A DNA stretch of 64,000 bases, from assembly GCA_017550405.1 (NCBI GenBank), contig JAFZPH010000005.1, positions 1 through 64,000 of the forward strand. Reading direction: 5' to 3'. Below are positions 18,161 through 25,128 of this stretch, piece by piece (position 1 is the stretch's first letter; each line of letters opens with the position of its first letter). Source of the DNA: Bacteroidales bacterium (GTDB lineage Bacteria > Bacteroidota > Bacteroidia > Bacteroidales > P3). The notes under the pieces are model-generated. The model made no database searches. It was not told where the DNA came from and saw only the letters and a list, made by a program, of their open reading frames with translations. The translations under genes and the position numbers were made by a program.

Positions 18161-19981
18161 ATGATTGACCGCTCAATCAACAAGCATATCGACCGTATCG
18201 CCCTGCGGTTGAAGACCATCCCCGAGAATCCCGGCGTGTACCAACACCTCGACGAGTCGGGGACGGTTATTTATGTGGGCAAGGCCCGCAACCTGCAGCG
18301 ACGCGTCAGCTCCTATTTTTCCCACTACGAGGACAAGAGCGCTAAAATCAAGATGCTGGTGCGCCACATCTACGACATCCGCGTCACGGTGGTGGCCACC
18401 GAGGTCGACGCACTTCTGCTGGAGAACAACCTCATCAAACGCTACCAACCCCGCTACAACAGTATGCTCAAGGACGACAAGTCCTATCCCTACCTTTGCA
18501 TCACCGACGAGGAATACCCACGCCTGCTCTTCACCCGAAACCGCAATATCAAAGGGCAATATTTCGGTCCCTACCCCAACCAGCGTATCCTGCGCGAACT
18601 GCTGGACATCATCGACAACCTCTTCTCCTACCGCAAATGCAACAAGATGCAGAAGCGCCCCTGCATCAAACACCAGATAGGTCTGTGTAAAGCCCCTTGC
18701 GCGGGATTGCAGACGCACGAGGAGTATATGGCCGACATCAACGGTATCCGCAACATCCTCAAGGGCAATTTCTCCGACATTGTGGAGGAGATGAAGCACG
18801 AGATGCTTTCTTTGGCCGACCAGCTGCGTTTTGAAGAGGCCGAGATTGTGAAACGCCGCATCCGCCGCCTCGAGGAATACCAAAGCCGTTCAACAGTGGT
18901 GAATACCTCTGTCAAGGACGTGGATGTCTTCGGCATTGTCTCCGACGATAAGTATGCCTATGTCAACATGATGCGTATCAAGAACGGTAGCATCATCTAC
19001 AGTTTCTCGCACGAGGTGAAGAAACAGCTTGACGAGACCGACGAGGAGATACTCTCCACCGCCATTCCCACCCTTCACGAGCGCACCGAAAGCACCGCCC
19101 GCGAGGTGGTGTTGCCCCTGCGCGTTTCCGACCTGCCTGAAGAATATCTCAAACAGACAGTCCCCACACGAGGCGACCGCCTGCAGCTGCTTGAGCTCTC
19201 CATTCGCAACGTCAAGGCCTACCAGCTGCAATGCCGCCACCAACGGGCCTTGGTCAATCCCGACGAGGGTGAGCTGCACCGCAAGCACCAGCACCTGTTG
19301 GAACGCATACAGAAGGCTTTGGCTCTGCCGATGTTGCCTGTCAACATCGAGTGCTTCGATAACTCCAACATACAGGGAGCCTATCCCGTGGCAGCCATGG
19401 TGCGCTTCACCAACGGCAAACCCAACCGCAAAGAATATCGCAAATTCAACATCAAGACCGTCGAAGGCCCGGACGACTATGCCTCCATGGCAGAGGTCAT
19501 CTTTAGACGTTACAAACGCCTCTCCGAAGAGGGACAGCCCCTACCCCAACTGTTGGTTGTCGATGGCGGTGCCGGACAGATGGAGGTGGCCCGTCAGGTC
19601 ATCCAAGACCAACTGCATCTCGAAATCCCCATCGCAGGCCTTGCCAAAGACGACCGCCACCACACCTCCGAACTCCTTTATGGCTTCCCGCCGCAAGTCG
19701 TCGGACTCAAGCCCACCGACCCCCTCTTCCACATGCTGGAACAAATACAGAACGAAGTGCACCGCTTTGCCATCACCTTCCACAAAGACAAACGCAGCAA
19801 AGGCACCTTCCGCACCGCCCTCACCGACATCCCCGGCATCGGCGACAAGACCGCCCGCGACCTGCTCCTGAAATTCGGCAGCGTCAAAGAGGTACGCCTA
19901 CAGACCGAAGCCGACCTAGCCAAAGTGGTAGGCCCCGCCAAAGCCAAAGCAATCCTCGCCTATTTCGCCACACAGCAATAG
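18161..19981 (+). CDS. uvrC: Excinuclease ABC subunit C
   Basis: UvrC makes the dual incisions in nucleotide excision repair with UvrA and UvrB. The 606-residue protein has the GIY-YIG nuclease domain (21-100, with NPGVYQHLDESGTVIYVGKA), a UVR motif around 205-240, the RNase H-like endonuclease domain (FDNSNIQGAYPVAAMV, about 404-419) and the C-terminal helix-hairpin-helix pair (DIPGIGDKTARDLL). Length is normal. Its last 132 nt (19850-19981) are repeated at 20683-20814, where the coding sense and stop are retained, so the present 3' end may be a replaced copy. It shares no gap with gldH and is convergent with DUF2442. Confidence 0.97.
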   Translation: MIDRSINKHIDRIALRLKTIPENPGVYQHLDESGTVIYVGKARNLQRRVSSYFSHYEDKSAKIKMLVRHIYDIRVTVVATEVDALLLENNLIKRYQPRYNSMLKDDKSYPYLCITDEEYPRLLFTRNRNIKGQYFGPYPNQRILRELLDIIDNLFSYRKCNKMQKRPCIKHQIGLCKAPCAGLQTHEEYMADINGIRNILKGNFSDIVEEMKHEMLSLADQLRFEEAEIVKRRIRRLEEYQSRSTVVNTSVKDVDVFGIVSDDKYAYVNMMRIKNGSIIYSFSHEVKKQLDETDEEILSTAIPTLHERTESTAREVVLPLRVSDLPEEYLKQTVPTRGDRLQLLELSIRNVKAYQLQCRHQRALVNPDEGELHRKHQHLLERIQKALALPMLPVNIECFDNSNIQGAYPVAAMVRFTNGKPNRKEYRKFNIKTVEGPDDYASMAEVIFRRYKRLSEEGQPLPQLLVVDGGAGQMEVARQVIQDQLHLEIPIAGLAKDDRHHTSELLYGFPPQVVGLKPTDPLFHMLEQIQNEVHRFAITFHKDKRSKGTFRTALTDIPGIGDKTARDLLLKFGSVKEVRLQTEADLAKVVGPAKAKAILAYFATQQ

Positions 19982-20008
19982 GCAATCCTGTTTCCTCTGA
20001 TTTTATAA

Positions 20009-20308
20009 TCATTCCTCAGCCACGTGTGGCAAGGCCTCATCACTTACAGAATATTGAGGCACACCATACTCATACAACGTGTCGGATGGCAGGTCTATGC
20101 GGTCATTCCAATAGACACAAGTACGGCTGATATCCACCTGTGCCTGCTCCCATAGATGAGGAATCTGCTTCAACACACGAAACTCCTCAATCTGCTCAAT
20201 ATCCTCACCCACATCATATACCACCCTCCTGCCATCGTCAAACACAACCGAGAGACGATAATCAGGCAAAGTCTCAATGCTTTTTATGCGCGGAAGAGTA
20301 TTCATCAT
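20009..20308 (-). CDS. DUF2442 protein
   Basis: A 99-residue protein with features of DUF2442: a short N-terminal beta region (LSVVFDDGRRVVYDVGED) and the C-terminal WNDRIDLPSDTLYEYG segment. No catalytic residues are known for the family; members are often beside DUF4160 and this is the case here. The start overlaps the DUF4160 stop (ATGA, 20305-20308), which indicates coupled translation. Function is unproven; the small paired layout resembles a toxin-antitoxin or addiction module, with one partner perhaps DNA-binding. It ends 27 nt from the uvrC stop, convergently. Confidence 0.82.
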   Translation of the reverse strand: MMNTLPRIKSIETLPDYRLSVVFDDGRRVVYDVGEDIEQIEEFRVLKQIPHLWEQAQVDISRTCVYWNDRIDLPSDTLYEYGVPQYSVSDEALPHVAEE

Positions 20309-20559
20309 TCTAAAGGTGGAAGTTTATGTATTTGTTGAGTGTTCCACATATCTATGAGCGATTCGGCGTTAGCACTCAACCACTCTTGAACAAGTCGCTG
20401 TGCTTTTTCGGGCAGATCACCAAGAGTCATCTCAAATGTGTGAATGTCAAATACCCCCACATATTCATCATAGATAGCATGGATATGAGCAGGTTCGTGT
20501 TCTTTCGGCTTGAAGAACATCTTGATAATTATCCCATAAAAACGACAAATCTCAGGCAT
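20305..20559 (-). CDS. DUF4160 protein
   Basis: A DUF4160 protein, 84 residues if translated from the ATG at 20557-20559 (MPEICRFYGIIIKMFF), which is the usual family start. The frame is open with an ATG 18 nt further upstream (20577), but that would lie at or before the transcription start predicted from the promoter at 20582-20611, so the shorter form is preferred. The conserved features are the FYGIIIKMFF opening and EPAHIHAIYDEY with paired His residues. Function unknown; it forms a translationally coupled pair with DUF2442. Confidence 0.82.
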   Translation of the reverse strand: MPEICRFYGIIIKMFFKPKEHEPAHIHAIYDEYVGVFDIHTFEMTLGDLPEKAQRLVQEWLSANAESLIDMWNTQQIHKLPPLE

Positions 20560-20581
20560 ACTTATCATTCTTTTCAAAATG

Positions 20582-20611
20582 CAAAATTACAATTTATTTT
20601 CCAATCATCAA
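20582..20611 (-). promoter_or_regulatory. Promoter of the DUF4160-DUF2442 pair
   Basis: On the minus strand TTG (20609-20611), 19 nt, TAATTTTG (20582-20589), an exact spacing match to the Bacteroidetes promoter. The predicted start of transcription near 20575 supports the ATG at 20559 for DUF4160. Confidence 0.65.
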
Positions 20612-20682
20612 GGAAAAAGAAAAAAAATCCACAACAGCAAGTACTCTTTGTTTGTTAGGGGTTGTTTGTTACGGGCGTCTTC

Positions 20683-20814
20683 ACCGCCCGCGACCTGCTC
20701 CTGAAATTCGGCAGCGTGAAAGAGGTACGCCTACAGACCGAAGCCGACCTCGCCAAAGTGGTAGGCCCCGCCAAAGCCCAAGCCATCATCGCCTACTTCA
20801 CCATGCAACAATAA
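20683..20814 (+). pseudogene. Duplicated 3' end of uvrC
   Basis: This 132-nt block matches uvrC 19850-19981 along its whole length without indels. It ends at the same stop position (TAA in place of TAG) and translates to TARDLLLKFGSVKEVRL and on, differing from uvrC only in the last part (KAQAIIAYFTMQQ against KAKAILAYFATQQ). Most differences in the first two thirds are synonymous. It has no start codon and is separated from uvrC by the DUF2442-DUF4160 pair. A hairpin that looks like a terminator follows at once (20817-20844), suggesting that this is the ancestral uvrC end. Confidence 0.9.
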
Positions 20815-20816
20815 AA

Positions 20817-20852
20817 GTTGCAGGCAGTCTCCGCTGCCCGCAACAAGGTTTA
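20817..20852 (+). terminator. Probable terminator beyond the uvrC 3' copy
   Basis: GTTGCAGGCAG (20817-20827), loop TCTCCG, CTGCCCGCAAC (20834-20844) form an 11-bp stem with one mismatch, followed by a short T-containing run. It lies 2 nt after the stop of the duplicated uvrC end and not after the intact gene. Confidence 0.55.
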
Positions 20853-20865
20853 ACGTTTTAATAAA

Positions 20866-21722
20866 TTAATTATCCTGAACGGGGCGTACAGAGTACCCGT
20901 AGTGGCGATTGTTGAATGGGTTCGCTACGGGGATAGTACTGCTGGCGAAACTCATCATGAACGCGCGACTCTCATCGCAGGGATCGGACGACCAATATAG
21001 GCCGAATACACCTGCATATTCGACATAAGCGGAGTCGCGTTGGCCCGCTGCAGGCAGGAAGACTGCACCGGCATCTGCTCCCACTGAGCAAGGGTGTAGC
21101 TGTTGAGTGTCCAATCCGGCGCAAAACCTGATGTGAGCGCACACTCCGAAGGCTGTGTCCAATTGTCAGGCAGAATAATCAATCCACCCACACCGTTAAT
21201 GTTGCCAGCAGCAAATTTGGAGGAGGCATTGGGGCGTCCTTCAAGCAGGTAATACCATTCGGCACTGGTGAGTGTACGCCATAGGTGGGCTGCGTTGCCA
21301 CCATTGCTGATGGGGTTGCAGCCCCAGTCCACGAAAGTGCTGAAGTCAGCATAGTCCATAGATCTCAATGTAGGGTTGTCGCCTGTGCCCCAACCGAAGA
21401 GGTCTATCCAACCACTATAGGTGGAACTGATATTGCTGTTATCACTTCCGCTGACATTACCTCCGTAATATCCATAACGATCGGCTGTTTGTGTACCTAC
21501 ATAATCGTACTGGTGTTCAGCAAACCGCCAAGTATTGGTGCTTGCTTGGTACTGTAGATTGCCCTGCGAGAAATGTACCTGTTTCGTTGCACTCACCGAG
21601 AACAGGCCTGGCAACCATCCTTCAGGGACAATAGGGGTAATTTCTTCTTTTTTACAGCCCACTGTCATCATCATAACGGCAGCCATAAAACAGACCATCA
21701 TTAATTTACTTATTCTCTTCAT
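20866..21722 (-). pseudogene. FISUMP-type lipoprotein gene, frameshifted
   Basis: The first frame starts at 21722 with a lipoprotein signal (MKRISKLMMVCFMAA, lipobox TVGC) and reads through HFSQGNLQYQASTNTWRFAEHQ, a hallmark of the Fibrobacter succinogenes major paralogous-type surface proteins. Near 21072-21090 the homologous reading leaves this frame and continues in a second one as GAVFLPAAGQR, then FGLYWSSDP and HYGYSVRPVQDN, ending at 20866. The intact paralog at 50707-51717 has the same segments in one frame, so one base is missing (or one was lost in assembly) here. It lies 23 nt beyond hepT on the same strand. Confidence 0.85.
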
Positions 21723-21745
21723 ATTTATACTATTATTAAATATAG

Positions 21746-22117
21746 TTAGGATTGGGATTCCCATGCCTCCCAATCAATTGTATTTATGTATAGTTCAATT
21801 TGTTCTTTCAGTTGTGGTATCTCCGTGTGCAGCACAGCAAAAATCGTTTCATCGTCAACATTGAAGTATTCGTGAACCAGGAAGTTTCTCATTCCTGATA
21901 TATTCCTCCATTCCACTTCCGGATGTGCCGCCTTAAACTCGTCAGTCAACATACGGGCGGCCTCTCCGATTATTTCAATGTTCTTCACTATACCATAATA
22001 ACGGAGGACATCTTCGTGCAACTCACATTCAGCAAGACCGCCGGCATGTGTCTCCAGCCTCTCTATCGCCTCTGCGATATGGACAATCCGCATCTTGTCT
22101 TTACTGAACTCTCTCAT
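21746..22117 (-). CDS. hepT: HEPN toxin HepT (DUF86)
   Basis: A 123-residue HEPN-domain protein. The RNase signature R-x4-H-x-Y is present as RNFLVHEY (Arg77, His82, Tyr84); in characterised MntA-HepT pairs the HEPN RNase is silenced by AMPylation of this tyrosine by MntA. All catalytic residues are present, so the toxin looks intact. The start lies within the mntA 3' end (17-nt overlap), indicating coupled translation. It is part of the variable island between uvrC and hflX. Confidence 0.88.
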   Translation of the reverse strand: MREFSKDKMRIVHIAEAIERLETHAGGLAECELHEDVLRYYGIVKNIEIIGEAARMLTDEFKAAHPEVEWRNISGMRNFLVHEYFNVDDETIFAVLHTEIPQLKEQIELYINTIDWEAWESQS

Positions 22118-22397
22118 ACATCAAAACCCTGTCTTTTTCTACAGAGGGACGGGCAAAGGGCAAAAGACCTTTTTCTGTCACCAAATCCACTTTTACTCCA
22201 AGCAAATCCTGCAAATCCAGCCTCATCCCACTGAGCATGAACAGCCCTACGTGGGCATCGCGGTCGGGAACAATCATAATGTCTATATCGCTGTCAGGGC
22301 GTTGTTCCCCACGGGCATAGGAACCGAACACCCAAGCCTTCATTACCGGTCGGGTAGCAAAATAGTCGCTTATCTTTTGTGCCAATTCCTTGTCCAT
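22101..22397 (-). CDS. mntA: MntA antitoxin, minimal nucleotidyltransferase
   Basis: A 98-residue minimal nucleotidyltransferase. The catalytic motif GS-x10-D-x-D is complete: Gly25-Ser26 and Asp37-Ile38-Asp39 in GSYARGEQRPDSDID. In the known systems this enzyme adds AMP to the tyrosine of the HEPN partner. Its -7 box (22406-22413) is only 8 nt from the ATG, so the transcript would be leaderless or nearly so. It precedes and overlaps hepT. Beyond it, 100 nt separate it from hflX. Confidence 0.9.
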   Translation of the reverse strand: MDKELAQKISDYFATRPVMKAWVFGSYARGEQRPDSDIDIMIVPDRDAHVGLFMLSGMRLDLQDLLGVKVDLVTEKGLLPFARPSVEKDRVLMYERVQ

Positions 22398-22405
22398 TTC
22401 ATCTG

Positions 22406-22413
22406 CAAAGATA
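22406..22413 (-). promoter_or_regulatory. Probable -7 box of mntA-hepT
   Basis: Minus-strand TATCTTTG matches TAnnTTTG. A TTG occurs at 12 nt, not 19, so the -33 element is not clear. The distance to the mntA ATG (8 nt) implies almost no leader. Confidence 0.45.
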
Positions 22414-22497
22414 CATTTTTTTTTTCAAATATCCACACTATAATCACCTCAACAACCCTATCTAACTACAAACAAGAACAATAAAGAACTTCCCTAA

Positions 22498-23799
22498 CTA
22501 ATACAAGAAGTTATTGTAAGGATACCTCACCGCGTGGATTTTCTTCACCTCCTCGTACATCACATTCCGCAGCTCGTCGATATTCTCGCGGTTGGCGGCA
22601 CTGATGAAGATAGTGTGCAGGGTGTCGTTCTTTTCCAACTGCCGAGCCATCCAGCTGTCTTGCAGCATCTCCAACGTCCAGTTGGCCTTGGTCATGGGCG
22701 TCAAGTCATCCTCCTCTTTCTCGATAAAGGTATAGGCGTCAATCTTGTTGAATACAAGGATAGTGGGCTTGTTGTTGGCTCCAATCTCCTCCAATGTGCG
22801 ATTCACAGCGTTAATCTGCTCCTCGTAGTCGGGATGGGAAATATCGACAATGTGCATCAGCAGGTCCGCCTCACACACCTCGTCCAACGTCGACTTAAAC
22901 GACTCCACCAAGCCGTGCGGTAGCTTGCGGATAAACCCCACCGTGTCGGTGAGCAGGAATGGCAGATTGCCCAGCACCACCTTGCGCACCGTGGTGTCCA
23001 GCGTGGCAAACAGCTTGTTCTCAGCAAACACCTCGCTCTTGCTCAGCAGGTTCATCAGTGTCGACTTGCCCACATTGGTGTATCCCACCAGTGCCACACG
23101 CACCAGCGCCTCGCGGTTTTTGCGCTGTTGCACCTTCTGCTTGTCAATGTCTTTTAGTTTCTCTTTCAGCAGGGCAATCTTCTCGGTAATCAGTCGGCGG
23201 TCGGTCTCAATCTGTGTCTCGCCGGGACCACGCATACCGATACCGCCGCGCTGCCGTTCAAGGTGCGTCCACATGCGGGTCAATCGAGGCAGCATATACT
23301 GCAACTGCGCCAGCTCCACCTGTGTCTTGGCGATACTGGTACGGGCGCGCTTGGCAAAGATATCCAGAATCAATGTAGTGCGGTCGAGAATGCGGCACTC
23401 AAACTCGCGCTCCAAGTTGCGCAGCTGTGCCGGCGACAGCTCATCGTCGAACACCAGGAAGTCGACATCCAGTGCGTTCTTGTACTCCTTAATCTCCTCC
23501 AGCTTACCACTGCCCACGTAGGTACGCGTGTCGGGACGTTCCAGTTTCTGAATCACCTGTTTCGCAGGTATGCCACCGGCAGTGTCGAGCAGGAAAGCCA
23601 ACTCATTCAGACACTCCTGTGTCCGTTCCATCGTCGTGCCACTGCTGCACACACTCACCAGGATCGCCTTCTCCGGCACCTCCTCGGTGCTGAAGGTGTT
23701 GCGCTCTTGAGGTGTTAGGCGTTTCTTGGGCAGTCCTTCTGCCTCCCACGCACCCGTGGGACTCTTCCATTTGCCGTGATTATTCGGTTTCCAACCCAT
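22498..23799 (-). CDS. hflX: GTPase HflX
   Basis: HflX is a ribosome-binding GTPase that splits or rescues stalled 70S ribosomes, notably under heat. The 433-residue protein has the N-terminal HflX domain (with DFLVFDDELSPAQLRNLE), the RGGIGMRGPGETQIE linker motif and a G domain with G1 GYTNVGKST (239-247), G3 DTVGF and G4 NKID. Length is typical of Bacteroidota HflX. It ends 100 nt from the mntA start. The glycosyltransferase gene precedes it by 50 nt on the same strand. Confidence 0.97.
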   Translation of the reverse strand: MGWKPNNHGKWKSPTGAWEAEGLPKKRLTPQERNTFSTEEVPEKAILVSVCSSGTTMERTQECLNELAFLLDTAGGIPAKQVIQKLERPDTRTYVGSGKLEEIKEYKNALDVDFLVFDDELSPAQLRNLEREFECRILDRTTLILDIFAKRARTSIAKTQVELAQLQYMLPRLTRMWTHLERQRGGIGMRGPGETQIETDRRLITEKIALLKEKLKDIDKQKVQQRKNREALVRVALVGYTNVGKSTLMNLLSKSEVFAENKLFATLDTTVRKVVLGNLPFLLTDTVGFIRKLPHGLVESFKSTLDEVCEADLLMHIVDISHPDYEEQINAVNRTLEEIGANNKPTILVFNKIDAYTFIEKEEDDLTPMTKANWTLEMLQDSWMARQLEKNDTLHTIFISAANRENIDELRNVMYEEVKKIHAVRYPYNNFLY

Positions 23800-23849
23800 G
23801 TATACGAATCTGCCGATACGTTAGTGCGAGAGTGATGTCGGCATTGCCA

Positions 23850-25070
23850 TCACCCTTTCTTGTCGCGGTTATTCCGTTCGTAGGCCACTTTGCTGACGCC
23901 TGCGCTGACCACCTTCTGCAGCACCTCTTCCAGTTTCTCCCCTGCGGCATCCCAGCTGTAGTTGTTCTGGACAAAGATATTGCCGTTTTCAGCCAGTGTT
24001 TCGCGCATGGCCGGATCGCGCAGCAACGAGATGATGTGTCCGGCAATCTGCTGTGGGGAGTTCCCCACCAGTATTTCACGACCCTCTTCGGCGCGGAGGG
24101 AGTCGTTAGCCAAGGGGGTAGTGACGCATGGCAGCCCCATCGCCATGGCCTCCAGTAGCTTGTTCTGCAGTCCCGACCCCGTCTGCATGGGGGCGGCGAA
24201 GATGCGTGCCGAAGCATAGCTCTGGCGGATGTCGTCCACATAGCCCGACACCGTCACCCGCTCGCTGGCCAACTGGCTGACCTTGTGTTTGGGGTAGGCA
24301 CCGGCCAGCAGCAGTGTGGCATTCGGTAACTCCTTCCACACCAGCGGCATCACCTGCTCCACCAAGTACCGCGACGCATGCACATTGGGCTCGTAGCGCA
24401 TATTGCCGCAGAACACAATGTCGTATTTCTTTTCGCACTCGATGGGGTGGAAATACTCGAAATCAACCCCGTTGGGGATGATGTGTATGTCGCCATTCTT
24501 GCGGTGCGGGATGGCCTCGCTGTCGGTCTCGGAGATGATGGTGAGCGCATCGAAAATCCTGAACGAGTTATACTCCGTCGAGCGCAGCATCTTGAATTCG
24601 AAATGAAGGATATAATGCCACAGCCCGCGCGACTGGTCCATGCGCCGCTCGGTATTCATCGACAGGGCATCCTGAAAGTCCATCACCTTCGGAATCGGCG
24701 AACGGCTCACCAGCGTCATCGTGCGCACCATCTGGCTGTAAAGCACATCGGGCATCACCTGTCGTTCGAACTTCTTGTAGCTGCGACGGGCTTTCAGCGA
24801 ATCCCAGTAGCCTATCTGCAGCGACTTGGTGTACAGGTAGTTCCGCACAACATTCTTGTAATTGACCAGGCGTGGGGAATGCACCACCCTGATGTCGCGG
24901 CAGAAAGGCTTCAGCTGCTCGATATGTTCGGGCAACACCTTGGTATGCGACACGCAGAAAAGATAGATCTCATTATGTTTGGCCAACTCCTTGATTTGAT
25001 GATAGGCACGCAGTTTGTCGCCTTTCTCAAGCGGGTAAGGGAATCGGGGCAATACAACCAATATCTTCAT
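23850..25070 (-). CDS. Glycosyltransferase, GT4/GT-B family
   Basis: A 406-residue soluble glycosyltransferase with the GT-B fold. The N-terminal donor-independent domain starts MKILVVLPRFPYPLEKGDKL, and the C-terminal half has IIPNGVDFEYFHP and the nucleotide-sugar motif GSGLQNKLLEAMAMG with its conserved glutamate, typical of GT4 enzymes. Substrate cannot be predicted; some relatives act in exopolysaccharide or O-antigen synthesis. No polysaccharide genes are nearby. The neighbours are parC (58 nt upstream) and hflX (downstream). Confidence 0.9.
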   Translation of the reverse strand: MKILVVLPRFPYPLEKGDKLRAYHQIKELAKHNEIYLFCVSHTKVLPEHIEQLKPFCRDIRVVHSPRLVNYKNVVRNYLYTKSLQIGYWDSLKARRSYKKFERQVMPDVLYSQMVRTMTLVSRSPIPKVMDFQDALSMNTERRMDQSRGLWHYILHFEFKMLRSTEYNSFRIFDALTIISETDSEAIPHRKNGDIHIIPNGVDFEYFHPIECEKKYDIVFCGNMRYEPNVHASRYLVEQVMPLVWKELPNATLLLAGAYPKHKVSQLASERVTVSGYVDDIRQSYASARIFAAPMQTGSGLQNKLLEAMAMGLPCVTTPLANDSLRAEEGREILVGNSPQQIAGHIISLLRDPAMRETLAENGNIFVQNNYSWDAAGEKLEEVLQKVVSAGVSKVAYERNNRDKKG

Positions 25071-25128
25071 AATCTCAATCGAAATGTGAATAACAAACTA
25101 TATCTTATTACTTCTTTAATTCATAGCA

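Noticed and set aside
18173..18883. Minus-strand frame of 236 residues over uvrC
   Set aside because: Antisense of uvrC, with no features of its own.
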